From Bacteroides sp. CAG:443 (GTDB lineage Bacteria > Bacteroidota > Bacteroidia > Bacteroidales > Bacteroidaceae): a DNA stretch of 64,000 nt. The notes below the pieces were generated by a model. That model was not told the origin of the DNA. It was given only the letters and a program-made list of their open reading frames with translations, and did not search any database. The stretch lies in the NCBI GenBank assembly GCA_000432735.1, contig FR887782.1:5151-69150 (forward strand). Reading direction: 5' to 3'. The translations under genes were made by a program, and so were the position numbers. Positions 17,779-28,100 of the stretch are shown here, piece after piece. The number at the start of each line of letters is the position of its first letter. Position 1 is the stretch's first letter.

Positions 17779-18690
17779 TTAGAAGTATCCTTCACGTTTT
17801 TTCTGTTCCATACTTGCTTCCTGGTCGAAGTCGATGACACGGGTTGTACGTTCACTCTTGGTAGTAGTCATCATCTCTTCTACGATTTTTTCAATCGTAT
17901 CGGCTTCGCTTTCGATGGCTCCGGTCAGCGGCCAGCAGCCCAATGTACGGAAACGGATTTTTTTCATCTCTATCTTATCGCGGTATTTTTCCGGTAGGCG
18001 GTCATCGTCCGGCATAATGAGCTGTCCGTCGATGTTGACAACCGGTCGTACTTTGGCAAAATACAACGGAACGATAGGAATGTTCTCCAGTCGGATGTAC
18101 TGCCAGATATCCAGTTCGGTCCAGTTACTTAACGGGAACACACGGATACTTTCTCCTTTGCGGATACGGGTATTGTAGATATCCCAGAGTTCCGGACGCT
18201 GGTTCTTCGGGTCCCACTGGTGGAACTCGTTACGGAACGAGAAGATACGTTCTTTGGCACGTGATTTTTCTTCGTCACGGCGTGCACCTCCGAAGGCTGC
18301 ATCGAACTTATATTTGTCGAGTGCATGCAGCAGAGCCTGTGTCTTCATCAGGTCGGTGTGTACTTTACTTCCATGAGTAAAAGGACCTACACCGGCACGG
18401 AAAGCTTCCATGTTGCTTTCTACTATCAGGTTCCAGCCATATTTCTTGGCATATTCGTCGCGGAACTGAATCATTTCCTTGAATTTCCATTTAGAGTCGA
18501 TGTGCATCAAAGGAAATGGAACTTTGCCTGGAGCAAAGGCCTTTTCGGCAAGGCGTACCATTACTGAAGAGTCTTTTCCGATGCTGTACAGCATGACCGG
18601 ATTCTCAAATTCGGAAGCCACCTCACGGATAATATGAATAGACTCGGCTTCGAGTTCTTTCAGGTGACTTAATTTATATTCTTCTTTCAT
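17779..18690 (-). CDS. cysD: Sulfate adenylyltransferase subunit 2
   Basis: Catalytic ATP-sulfurylase subunit of 303 residues, a PP-loop enzyme forming APS. Key segments are YSIGKDSSVMVRLA (PP-loop), HIDSKWKF, FGGARRDEEKSRAKERIFS and LGCWPLTGAIES near the C-terminus. It heads a downstream sub-operon with cysN and the sulfotransferase. A 185-bp gap containing its own promoter separates it from cysC. No cysH or sulfite reductase gene is in the cluster, so the APS is likely directed to PAPS and sulfonation rather than reduction. Confidence 0.95.
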   Translation of the reverse strand: MKEEYKLSHLKELEAESIHIIREVASEFENPVMLYSIGKDSSVMVRLAEKAFAPGKVPFPLMHIDSKWKFKEMIQFRDEYAKKYGWNLIVESNMEAFRAGVGPFTHGSKVHTDLMKTQALLHALDKYKFDAAFGGARRDEEKSRAKERIFSFRNEFHQWDPKNQRPELWDIYNTRIRKGESIRVFPLSNWTELDIWQYIRLENIPIVPLYFAKVRPVVNIDGQLIMPDDDRLPEKYRDKIEMKKIRFRTLGCWPLTGAIESEADTIEKIVEEMMTTTKSERTTRVIDFDQEASMEQKKREGYF

Positions 18691-18809
18691 ATCTGAATTA
18701 TGAATGTTTTTTATTAGGGTTACACAGACTGTTGCTGGTTACTTGTTTTATAAGCTGTCGGTATACGGAACGAATGGATATAAAATAGCATGAATCCCAA
18801 AAACTTGCG

Positions 18810-18838
18810 CAAAATTACTCATATTATTTCATAAACAA
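18810..18838 (-). promoter_or_regulatory. Promoter for cysD-cysN-sulfotransferase
   Basis: On the minus strand TTG (about -33) is followed by 18 bases and then TAATTTTG at 18810-18817, a TAnnTTTG -7 box. It lies in the cysC-cysD gap, so donor synthesis and transfer can be transcribed apart from cysQ-permease-cysC. Confidence 0.55.
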
Positions 18839-18875
18839 GTGATTCCTTGTGTTAAAGTGGCAGCATGGTTTCCGC

Positions 18876-19478
18876 TTACCGTTTTACTCTGGGTAAGATT
18901 AAGTCCAATAGTTTATTGACCGATTCTTCTACCGAAAGCTTCGAAGTATCCAGCGACAGAGCAGGATGTTCCGGTGCCTCGAAGGGGGCCGATATACCGG
19001 TGAAGTTCTTGATTTCTCCTTTACGTGCCTTGGCATACAAGCCTTTTACGTCGCGGCGTTCGCATTCTTCTATCGGGGTACTGACATAGATTTCCATAAA
19101 ATCTTCCTTACCGATGATGTTTGCGGCCATTTCGCGGATATCGTTGTTCGGACTGATAAAGGCTGCAAGGGTAATGATACCTGTGTCGACGAATAACTTG
19201 CCTATTTCTGCAATGCGGCGGATATTTTCCACACGGTCTTCGGCCGAGAATCCCAGGTTATTGTTGATACCGCTGCGAATGTTGTCACCGTCGAGTATGC
19301 GGCAGAGCAGCCCTCGCTTTTGCAGTTCCCGCTCCAGGGCGATAGCAATGGTACTCTTACCTGAACCACTCAGTCCGGTAAACCAGATCATGACGCTGTG
19401 TTGCTTCAACAATTCCTCCTTGTCTGCACGAGTCAGCATGCGGTCGAATATCGGGTAAATATGTTTGGTTTCTTCCAT
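18876..19478 (-). CDS. cysC: Adenylylsulfate kinase
   Basis: Phosphorylates APS at the 3' position to give PAPS, the sulfotransferase donor. At 200 residues it is a standalone APS kinase with the P-loop GLSGSGKS at 35-42, the ILDGDNIRSGINNNLGFS region and AAFISPN. It begins 15 bases after the permease stop on the same strand. Its presence next to a sulfotransferase, without PAPS reductase nearby, supports a sulfonation rather than an assimilatory role. Confidence 0.94.
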   Translation of the reverse strand: MEETKHIYPIFDRMLTRADKEELLKQHSVMIWFTGLSGSGKSTIAIALERELQKRGLLCRILDGDNIRSGINNNLGFSAEDRVENIRRIAEIGKLFVDTGIITLAAFISPNNDIREMAANIIGKEDFMEIYVSTPIEECERRDVKGLYAKARKGEIKNFTGISAPFEAPEHPALSLDTSKLSVEESVNKLLDLILPRVKR

Positions 19479-19493
19479 ATCGTTGTTAGTTAA

Positions 19494-21041
19494 TTAAAAA
19501 GGCCATATCTGAGGTATGACAAATATTGAAATCAAAAAAGTAATAATGTTCAGCGGTAATCCGATTCGTACGAAGTCGGTAAACTTATAGTTTCCGATAC
19601 CTTGCACAATCAGGTTGGTCTGATAGCCTATCGGAGTAGAGAAACTGGCAGAAGCCGCCATGCAGATTACCACAAAGAACGGCATGGGGTTCACTCCCAG
19701 TTGCTGCGACAGCGAGAGTGCAAGCGGGAAGGAGAGAGCGGCTGCGGCATTATTGGTGATCAGTTCCGTAAAGATATTGGTGATGATAAACAATACAGCC
19801 AACAGGATATACGGACCATGGCTGCGGCTCAACTCGATGATGTAACCCGCCAGCAGGTCGGCTACTCCGGAATTTTCCATGGCTTTGCTGATAGCGAAAG
19901 CACAGGCGATGGTAATCAGGATATCCCATGAAATATATTTGGTATACTTCCGGGGAGGAAATATCTTGGTCCATGCCATGATAACCGTCGTGATGGATAC
20001 AAAGAAGAACATATCCAGCTTGATGCCTTCAGGCAACAGTTTCTGTATGCCCGGCAGTTCACCGACTGTGGCCCCGATAATCATGAAAAGCAGCAGGAAC
20101 AATGCGAACCAGCGCTTTTTCTTGCCGGCAGGCTCATAGTCTTTGCCATTGGCAAGCATGATGAAGACCGACGATTCTCCCCAGGTCTTGATGAAGCTGT
20201 CGTCGGCAAGCAAGATCAGCGTATCACCCTCGCGGAAGCTGATTTCGCTCAAGTTTTTGTACGTGTTACCACCGCGCCGGATTTCTTTTACTTCGGCACC
20301 GTAGTGACGTTTGAAGTTGAATTCACTTACCCGTTTGTTGATACCCGGGAAACGTGCGCCGAGGACAGCTTCCACCGGATGAAGCGAAGAGTTGTTCTCT
20401 TCTTCTTCGGCCGAGAGATTATCTGGACGATCGGCAGGCAACAACTTGCTGGAAAACAAAAACAGGTAAATGATGCCTGCAATGGCAATGAAAATGCCTA
20501 CCTTTCCCAGTTCGAACATGCTGAATCCTTTCATTCCGGCATCTTGTATCATGCTGTGTACTACCAGGTTGGTGGACGTTCCTATCAAGGTACAGATACC
20601 TCCCAGAATCGTTACGTACGACAATGGGATAAGGAAGTAAGTGGCAGGTAATTTTACATAGTTTGCCCATCGCTTGATGATAGGAGCAAAGATAACGACA
20701 ACCGGCGTATTGTTTAGAAAGGCCGATATAAAGGCAATGGTAGGCAGCATGCGCACCTGTGCCTTGAATACCGTAGTCTTGGTTTGTGGCAGTAGTTTCT
20801 TGATGACTTGCGTCAAGGCTCCGCTCTGTCGGATTCCTTCGCTGACCAGAAACAACATAGCAACGGTTATCATTCCCTTGTTGCTGAAACCTTCCAGCAT
20901 TTCTTTTGGGGTAAGGATTCCGGTACAGAGAAACAGGACGACGACCGAGAACAGAATCATTCCCGGACGCATCTTATCCATAATCAGCGCAGCCAGCATA
21001 CCGACAAGCGCCACGAGTACAATAATCACTTCTACTGTCAT
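19494..21041 (-). CDS. SLC13/DASS-family permease with RCK_C-like domain, probable sulfate transporter
   Basis: Inner-membrane protein of 515 residues with hydrophobic segments at both ends and a central soluble stretch (about 215-300). That stretch resembles a TrkA/RCK C-terminal domain (EGDTLILLADDSFIKTWG). Family motifs include NNTPVVVIFAPII, ICTLIGTSTNLVVHSM, ELITNNAAAALSFP and STPIGYQTNLIV, the paired helical-hairpin signatures of anion/Na+ symporters. Its position between cysQ and cysC makes sulfate the likely substrate, supplying ATP sulfurylase. Another divalent anion cannot be excluded from sequence. Confidence 0.85.
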   Translation of the reverse strand: MTVEVIIVLVALVGMLAALIMDKMRPGMILFSVVVLFLCTGILTPKEMLEGFSNKGMITVAMLFLVSEGIRQSGALTQVIKKLLPQTKTTVFKAQVRMLPTIAFISAFLNNTPVVVIFAPIIKRWANYVKLPATYFLIPLSYVTILGGICTLIGTSTNLVVHSMIQDAGMKGFSMFELGKVGIFIAIAGIIYLFLFSSKLLPADRPDNLSAEEEENNSSLHPVEAVLGARFPGINKRVSEFNFKRHYGAEVKEIRRGGNTYKNLSEISFREGDTLILLADDSFIKTWGESSVFIMLANGKDYEPAGKKKRWFALFLLLFMIIGATVGELPGIQKLLPEGIKLDMFFFVSITTVIMAWTKIFPPRKYTKYISWDILITIACAFAISKAMENSGVADLLAGYIIELSRSHGPYILLAVLFIITNIFTELITNNAAAALSFPLALSLSQQLGVNPMPFFVVICMAASASFSTPIGYQTNLIVQGIGNYKFTDFVRIGLPLNIITFLISIFVIPQIWPF

Positions 21042-21048
21042 AAATGGC

Positions 21049-21861
21049 TTATTCGGCTATGAACCACGGATTCAACAAGTCTTCTTTATTATATTGCAGA
21101 GGTTCCTGAGTACCAGCCTGGTATACTTCTTTTCCCATAGCACGGATAATGGCATGACCGGCAGCCGTATCCCACTCCATCGTCGGTGCAAAGCGTGGAT
21201 ACACATCTGCTTTTCCTTCTGCTATGAGGCACAACTTGAGCGAACTGCCTTTCGAGACTGTTTCTACGTGCTGATGCTCTTGTTTCATTTTCTCGATATA
21301 GCCTTCTGTTTCCGGTGTCAGGTGGGAGCGGGATGCTACGATGATGAAATTGTTGCGCGGAGTTTGTTCCTGATAGGGCAGACGATGTGCCTTCTCGATG
21401 AGGCTATCTACCGTTTCATCGGCAGCCAGTTGGGTGATATGCTCTATCTTATAAGCACCATACTGGCAGTCGGCAAAATACAATTCTTCCTTTACGGGAA
21501 TATAGATTACCCCCGCTTCCGGTCTGCCGTTCTTTACATAAGCAATGTTGACGGTAAATTCTCCGTTGCGCTTGATGAATTCCTTGGTTCCATCCAATGG
21601 ATCGACAATCCAGAGCTCGTTCCATTTCTGCCGTTCTTCAACCGGGATTTTCTTTCCTTCTTCACTGAGAACAGGATAAGGAGTTGAAGCCAGACTGGCT
21701 GCGATGACCTTGTGCGACTTGCGGTCGGCAATGGTCAGTGGTGAGTTGTCTGCTTTCTTCTCTATCTCAAAATCCGCGTTGGGATCGGTATATACGTTCA
21801 TGATTTCGGCTCCTGCTTCTAAAGACGCACGGATGGCCGTCAGTAATATATTTTTGTCCAT
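21049..21861 (-). CDS. cysQ: 3'(2'),5'-bisphosphate nucleotidase
   Basis: Inositol-monophosphatase-fold enzyme that hydrolyses 3'-phosphoadenosine 5'-phosphate, the by-product of sulfotransfer, to AMP. Metal-binding motifs are present: SEEGKKIP near residue 70 and WIVDPLDGTKEFIKRNGEFTVN-type sequence (seen as WIVDPLDGTKEF), and WDTAAGHAIIRAMG near the C-terminus. The start at 21861 (MDKNILLT, 270 residues) is preferred because AGAGAG precedes it; an in-frame ATG at 21888 adds nine residues. As the first gene of the cluster it removes inhibitory PAP made by the sulfotransferase. Confidence 0.93.
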   Translation of the reverse strand: MDKNILLTAIRASLEAGAEIMNVYTDPNADFEIEKKADNSPLTIADRKSHKVIAASLASTPYPVLSEEGKKIPVEERQKWNELWIVDPLDGTKEFIKRNGEFTVNIAYVKNGRPEAGVIYIPVKEELYFADCQYGAYKIEHITQLAADETVDSLIEKAHRLPYQEQTPRNNFIIVASRSHLTPETEGYIEKMKQEHQHVETVSKGSSLKLCLIAEGKADVYPRFAPTMEWDTAAGHAIIRAMGKEVYQAGTQEPLQYNKEDLLNPWFIAE

Positions 21862-21973
21862 ACTCTCTAAATCTTTGTAAAATAACAACTTTTTCTCTAA
21901 ACGTCAGTAGTTCAATCTTCGTTTTTTCTGTTCTTCAACATTGTTTGTAGCTTCTTTTATGCAGAAGTTGACC

Positions 21974-23638
21974 TTAAGTAAGTGGTTTTATTTCTTTCGA
22001 CTGCTTCCAGATGCGCAGCATATAGTATGCGCAATGGGTAAATGCAAATACGAAGGAAATGATCAGTAAGGTCCTGTCAGCATCCCAGCCTACGGTTTGC
22101 TGGTGCCATAATCCGGTGATGATGCACAATACAGATAGGGCAAGTCCTAAAATATTCAGTACGATGTCGCCTTTGCGGTGCGCTTGTCCCGGTTCCAGCT
22201 TGCTGTGTTTTCTTCCATACGAAGCATAAACATCCAGACCGATGAGCATCCATAATACCAGTCGTATCCATGTATCAGCAGGCAGGAAACACATCATGCA
22301 TAGGCAAGTCAGGATACCCATAATAGGTACAAAAGGCACAAACGGTGTCTTGAACGTACGGTGAACGTTGGGCATGGTCTTGCGCACGATGAGTACAGCC
22401 GCACATACCAGTGTAAAGGCAAGCAAGGTTCCGATACTGGTCATTTCGCCAGCTACTTGTGCCGGAACAAATCCTGCCAGCAGACTCACGACAATCATGA
22501 ACAGGCAGTTGCTGTGTACCGGTGTACGGAATCGTTCGTTGATGCGTGAAAAGAACGGCGGCAGCAGTCCGTCGTGGCTCATGCTGAGGAATACACGACT
22601 CTGGCCGAGTAATGTCACCATGATGACCGAGCAATATCCGAACAGGATTGCAAGGATGATGGCTTTGTTCAGCCACGGGTAGACTGGTTCGATGACTCCG
22701 GGGCTGTTCGCATATCCCATGTGTTCGATAGCTACGGCTACGGGAGCAATACCTTCCTGTCCTTCGAATTCGGTATAGTGTGCCACACCCGTCATGACGT
22801 GTGCGAACAGAATGTACAAAATGGTGCAGACCAGCAGGGAAACAAGTATACCAATAGGCATGTTCCGCTGCGGATTTCGCGTTTCCTGGGCAGCCGTACT
22901 GACTGCATCGAATCCCAGAAAAGCAAAAAATACGATAGCGGCTCCACGTAGGATACCTGAAATGCCGAACTCACCCAGCTTTCCGGTGTTTTCGGGAATG
23001 TAAGGCACATAGTTGTCTGCCTGTATGAATTTCCATCCCAAAAAGACGAAAATCAGGATGACACCGATTTTCAGGAAAACAATCAGGCCGTTAAAGAAAG
23101 AGCTGCCTGCGGTACCTCGCATCAGTATCAGGCTCATAAGGACAACAATCAGCATGGCGGGGATATTGACAATGCCTCCGTCCCACGGACAGGCACTGAA
23201 CGCATGAGGCAGCTCGATGCCAATGCCTTGCAGGAACACTACCAGATAACGGCTCCAGCTGATGCTTACGGTAGTTGCCGCGACGGTATATTCCAGAACC
23301 AAATCCCAGCCGATAATCCAGGCAATCAGCTCGCCCATGGTAGCATACGAGTATGTATACGCGCTTCCTGCTACAGGAATCATGGAAGCAAATTCGGCGT
23401 AGCATAGTCCGGCAAAGCAGCATCCGATAGCTGCGACTATAAAGGACAGCGTAATGGCCGGCCCCGTATACTCCGACGCGACGGTTCCCGTAATGGAGAA
23501 CAGTCCGGCTCCGATGATGACACCTACGCCCAGTGCCACCAGACTGACTGGTCCCAGCACCCGTTTCAGTGTCTTGCTGCCCGACTGCTGTGCCTCTGCT
23601 TGCAGCATTTCAATGCTTTTTCTGATAAACAATCCCAT
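21974..23638 (-). CDS. APC-superfamily amino acid permease (CAT/YfnA-like)
   Basis: Inner-membrane amino-acid transporter of 554 residues with twelve or more hydrophobic segments. The first helix carries LGVGVIIGAGLFSITG, the unwound substrate site of the APC fold. FIVAAIGCCFAGLCYAEFAS and PVAGSAYTYSYATMGE follow, as in cationic amino-acid transporters. The C-terminal helices resemble the 14-helix CAT group. It stands alone, 112 bases ahead of cysQ and on the same strand. Substrate specificity cannot be read from the sequence. Confidence 0.88.
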   Translation of the reverse strand: MGLFIRKSIEMLQAEAQQSGSKTLKRVLGPVSLVALGVGVIIGAGLFSITGTVASEYTGPAITLSFIVAAIGCCFAGLCYAEFASMIPVAGSAYTYSYATMGELIAWIIGWDLVLEYTVAATTVSISWSRYLVVFLQGIGIELPHAFSACPWDGGIVNIPAMLIVVLMSLILMRGTAGSSFFNGLIVFLKIGVILIFVFLGWKFIQADNYVPYIPENTGKLGEFGISGILRGAAIVFFAFLGFDAVSTAAQETRNPQRNMPIGILVSLLVCTILYILFAHVMTGVAHYTEFEGQEGIAPVAVAIEHMGYANSPGVIEPVYPWLNKAIILAILFGYCSVIMVTLLGQSRVFLSMSHDGLLPPFFSRINERFRTPVHSNCLFMIVVSLLAGFVPAQVAGEMTSIGTLLAFTLVCAAVLIVRKTMPNVHRTFKTPFVPFVPIMGILTCLCMMCFLPADTWIRLVLWMLIGLDVYASYGRKHSKLEPGQAHRKGDIVLNILGLALSVLCIITGLWHQQTVGWDADRTLLIISFVFAFTHCAYYMLRIWKQSKEIKPLT

Positions 23639-23672
23639 CTCGATGTATTTGCTTCACATATTATATAGGGTG

Positions 23673-23680
23673 CAAAGATA
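23673..23680 (-). promoter_or_regulatory. Promoter -7 box of the APC permease gene
   Basis: Minus-strand TATCTTTG, 35 bases before the ATG at 23638. No clear -33 TTTG is present. The GTACAA-pair element copy B begins about 55 bp upstream. Confidence 0.5.
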
Positions 23681-23733
23681 ACATTTATTCTGAATGTATA
23701 ACTCTTTTTTGTGTATCTTGTTGATATATACAG

Positions 23734-23833
23734 AAAAACGTCTCGGTGTTTTGGGAAATTATGCGGGTATTTTGCCAAAAACATCGAGACGTTTTTTTAT
23801 TTTTTGTACAAAAGAAAAAATTATTTGTACAAA
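23734..23833. repeat. Composite intergenic repeat, copy B: tandem 22-bp units plus paired palindromes
   Basis: Three tandem units start at 23734, 23756 and 23777 (AAAAACGTCTCGGTGTTTT, a diverged AAATTATGCGGGTATTTT, and AAAAACATCGAGACGTTTTT). They run directly into TTTATTTTTTGTACAAA. TTTGTACAAA lies at 23803-23812 and 23824-23833, centres 21 bp apart. The outer arms (TTTATTTTTTGTACAAA and its complement) are perfect over 17 bp. It lies between the TolC gene end and the permease promoter. Confidence 0.75.
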
Positions 23834-23867
23834 AAATAAAATAAACCTGCGGACAGACCGTTTCGTT

Positions 23868-25187
23868 TTATTTCAGGTATAAAGTGACTTTTCCACTAAT
23901 CTGCAACAATGATATCTCGCACATTTTTGTATCGTATTCGGCCGAAAGAATGCGCTCTTCGGCATCGAGCAGGCTTTTCTGTGCTTCACGCATCTCAATA
24001 CCCGACAAGTCGCCCAGCAGGTAGCGCTCTTTGGCAATCTCATGGTTTTCTTTCGCGGCAATCAAGTTCTGACGTTCCAGATTCAGCAGCCGGATGTTGT
24101 TGCGGTAAGCCTGCCACAAGTTGCTGAGGTCGGCACGCAGACTTTGTTCCAGTTGCTCGCGTTCCAGCTGTGCATTGCGGATGGCAAGGCTGGCATTTCG
24201 CTTTTCCCGTTTGCGGTTGCCGTCGAAGATATTGAATCCGATGGTCAATCCACCATTAAATCCCCAGTTGCTTCGCTGCTTGATGGAGTTGATGTCATAT
24301 TTGTTCAGGGTATAGCCATATCCGGCGTTCAGCTTCAGGTACGGATAATTGCGTGAAAGTACCTTTTTGTAATCCAGTTGTGCCAAGGTTGAGTTTTGGT
24401 CGGCTTTCAGCAAACTGGCATTCGTATTCAAGGTCGCTTCCCACAGCTCCTGGAAATTCAGAGAATGCTTCAGCTCGATAATGGAATCTTTTACTTTGAT
24501 AGGGCGGTCTACATCCTTGTTTGCCATCAGTTCATTCAGGTTGATGCGGGAGGTATGCACCAGTTCCTGCTGTTTCATGTACTGGGCACTGTCGGCATTG
24601 AAGTCCACTTTCGCCTGCTGATAATCCAGTCGTGAGAAATTTCCGATATGGTACCGCTCTTCTACGATGCGGAGACGTTCCTTCGAAAGCGAAACGGCAT
24701 AGCGGAAGTTTTTCAGACGATTTTCCTGCTGGATATAATTGTAGTATTCGGCCGTCAGGCTGGCGATGAAATCCTCTATGGCAATGCGGGTATTGGTAGC
24801 TCCCTGACGTTCCAGTTCTTTCAGTTCCTTGTACGTCGTACTGATATTGAAACCGTCGAAGATGGTCCAGTTCAGGTCAACTCCCGCATCGAGGGTATGA
24901 TCGAACACGTTTCGTTCCTTGCTGACACTTCCATCACTTCGCTGTGTAGAGTTACTGCTGCTCTGGCTGCCGTTGTAACCGGCGGTCAGGTCTACCGTGG
25001 GAAGATAACCGGCATTTCCCAGTGTGGCGTTATTCTTGCTGATCTGCTCTTCGTTGCGTGAAATACGGAGCGAATAATTGTTTTGCAATCCTTCTTCCAG
25101 ACATTGTTTCAGCGTGTATTCATATTGTGCATGTGCAGGAAGTATTGCAGTACACAAGGCTAATAGGATGTAGGCAAAATATTTCAT
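23868..25187 (-). CDS. TolC-family outer membrane efflux protein
   Basis: Outer-membrane exit duct of 439 residues for the RND pump encoded just upstream. A signal peptide (MKYFAYILLALCTAILPAHA) is followed by YEYTLKQCLEEGLQNNYSLR, the usual start of the OEP domain. Two helical hairpin repeats carry the characteristic ANLNL/ARIDYQQAK-like segments (seen as RLDYQQAKVDFN and AQLDYKKVLSRNYP). The start codon overlaps the RND stop by 4 bases, so the three efflux genes are translated from one transcript. Substrate of the pump is unknown. Confidence 0.9.
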   Translation of the reverse strand: MKYFAYILLALCTAILPAHAQYEYTLKQCLEEGLQNNYSLRISRNEEQISKNNATLGNAGYLPTVDLTAGYNGSQSSSNSTQRSDGSVSKERNVFDHTLDAGVDLNWTIFDGFNISTTYKELKELERQGATNTRIAIEDFIASLTAEYYNYIQQENRLKNFRYAVSLSKERLRIVEERYHIGNFSRLDYQQAKVDFNADSAQYMKQQELVHTSRINLNELMANKDVDRPIKVKDSIIELKHSLNFQELWEATLNTNASLLKADQNSTLAQLDYKKVLSRNYPYLKLNAGYGYTLNKYDINSIKQRSNWGFNGGLTIGFNIFDGNRKREKRNASLAIRNAQLEREQLEQSLRADLSNLWQAYRNNIRLLNLERQNLIAAKENHEIAKERYLLGDLSGIEMREAQKSLLDAEERILSAEYDTKMCEISLLQISGKVTLYLK

Positions 25188-28100
25188 GCTTGTTTCTCCT
25201 TCTTGATTCGGTTAGTAGAAATGTAAGTATAAATGGCAGGCACGATGAACATTGTGAGGAAGGTAGAGATCAACATTCCTCCCACAACGGCTGTTCCCAT
25301 GGCGATACGCTGGTTGGCTCCTTCGCCCGTAGCAAAGGCAAGCGGAATCAGACCGAGAACAGTCGAGGCGCTCGTCATCAGGATCGGACGCAGACGTTGC
25401 AGAGCTGCATCGCGGATGGCAAGCATCTTGTCTTCTCCTGCCTCCTGTTTTTGGTTGGCAAACTCTACGATCAAGATACCGTTCTTAGCTACCAGTCCGA
25501 TAAGCATGATGATACCTATCTGACTGAAGATGTTCATGGTGATGTTGCCAAAGTACATGAATATCAGGGCACCGGCAATGGCGAGCGGTACGGTCAGCAT
25601 GATGATGAACGGATCTTTGAAGCTCTCGAACTGGGCTGCTAAGATAAGATAAATCAGCACGAGGGCAAGGATGAAAGCGAACATCAGGCTGGACGAACTT
25701 TCACGATAGTCTTTCGAGTCGCCCGAGAGGGCTGTACGGAAAGTTTCGTCAAGTGTTTCGGCAGCAATCTTGTCCATTTCCTCCAGTCCTTGTCCGATGG
25801 TTTTCCCTTCGGCAAGTCCGGCAGAAATTGTAGCCGAGATGAATCGGTTGTAATGATACAGCTTGGGGGGTGCGATGGACTCAACAAACTCTACCAGGTT
25901 GTCGAGCTGGATCATTTCTCCGTCCTCGTTCCGGATATAAATCGACTTGATGTTTGCCGGCTGATTTCGTTGCTGGCGGTTGATCTGTCCCAGAATCTCA
26001 TACTGTTTGCCGTTCATGTAAAAATATCCCATACGCTGGCCGCTCAGTCCGTACTGGAGAGTTTCGGCAACATCGCGCACGCTGACTCCCATGGTGGCTG
26101 CCTTGTCGCGGTTGATGTTGACACGTACTTCGGGACTACTGAACTTCAAGTCCACGTCCGCCATCTGAAAGGTCGGATTATCGTACACCTTGTTCAGGAA
26201 TTGGGGCAATACTTTTTCCAACTTTTCGATGCTGGTTGCCTGCAATACATACTGTACGGGCATGCTACTCTTTCTTCCGCCGAACGAAGACTGCTGCTGT
26301 ACGAAAGCTCTTGCCTTGGTCTTGCTCTTGATAGCCTGCGATATTTTTTCGGCTACCTCCATCTGGGAGTAATTGCGGTCCTTGATGTTTTTCAACGTTA
26401 TCTGGATGTTTCCGCTACCGCTCGACACACGGGCTGTCACTGCTTCTGCATCGGGCACGATGGAATCTACCAGGTCGTTGATGTCTTCCGTGTAGTCGCG
26501 TATGTATTCATAACTGGCACCTTCGGCAGCCTTGGTGTTGATTGTAATCTTGGATCGGTCTTCCAGCGGTGCCATTTCAGCCGGTATCACATTCCACAAT
26601 ATACCAATGAGTATCAGTGTGATGATGGCAAACGGAATGGCGATGAAGCGTTTCTTCAGAAAGGCGTTGAGTGCCCGGCTGTAAAGTCGGTTCATCCCTT
26701 CGAAAAACGGTTCTGTTTTCCGGTAAAACCAGCTTTGCTTTTCACGGCGGACCAGCATCTTGGTGGCAAGCATCGGAGTGAAGGTCAGGGCTGCAAAGGC
26801 AGAGATGAGCACTGAACCGGCAACTACGAAGCTGAACTCCCGGAAGAGTCGTCCGCTGGTTCCTTCCATAAAGACGATGGGAAGGAATACCGCTACCAAA
26901 GTGATGGTGGTAGAAATAACGGCAAAGAATATTTCTTTGGCTCCTTCTATACCTGCTTCGAATGGTTTCATGCCTTTTTCGATACGGATGTAGATATTTT
27001 CCGTCATTACGATGGCATCATCCACCACCAGTCCTACCGAAAGGACGACGGCAAGCATGGTCAGTACGTTGATGGAAAAGCCTGCTACATACATCACGAA
27101 GAAGGCACCGATGAGTGATACCGGAATTACGATACAGGGAATCAACGTTACACGCCAGTCGCGCAAGAAGAGGAAGATGATGATAATTACGAGAATGAAG
27201 GCTTCGTATACAGTACTTTCTACTTCGGCTATGGAGGCGCGGATGAATTTTGTGTTGTCGAATCCGTAAGAGAAGCTTACATCTTCGGGTAAGTCTTTTT
27301 TCATCTGCTCCATGCGTTCGTATACGGCATCGGCTATTTCGATGTGGTTGGCTCCCGGTTGTGGAATCACTACCACACCTACCATGGGAACGCCGTTCAT
27401 TTTCATGTAGCTCTTCAGGTCGGCTGCTCCCAGTTCGGCATAACCGATATCGCTCAGGCGGATTACCTGTCCGTCGACTTCCTTTATGACGACGTTGTTG
27501 AATTCGTCGGCGGTGTGCATCTGTCCCATGGTACGCAGGGTGAGTTCCATGGTATTACCTTCTATACTACCGGAAGGCAGTTCCACGTTTTCGTTATCCA
27601 TGGCCTTCTTGATGTCGACGGGAGTGATTCCGTAACCGGCCATTTTGGTGGGATCGAGCCACAGACGCATGGAGTAACGTTTTTCTCCCCAGATGGATAC
27701 GCTGCTGACATCGGATATGGTCTGTAATTGTTCTTTGACGGTCAGGTCGGCTATTTCGCTCAGTTCAAGCAGCGAACGGGTATTACTTTGGATGGCAACC
27801 ATCAGAATCGGGCTGGCATCGGCATCGGCTTTCGAAACCGTAGGCGGGTCGCAGTCGTCGGGCAGGTAGCGCTGTGCACGTGAAACCTTGTCGCGTACGT
27901 CGTTGGCTGCTGTTTCCAGATCGACAGACAATTCAAATTCTACGGTGATGCGGCATTGTCCCTGCTGGCTTACACTCGAAAGCGAGCGTATGCCGGGAAT
28001 ACCGTTGATATTCTGTTCCAGCGGTTCGGTGATCTGACTCTCGATAATGTCGGCATTTGCGCCAGAGTAACTACAAGTTACGGAGATGATGGGATTATCT

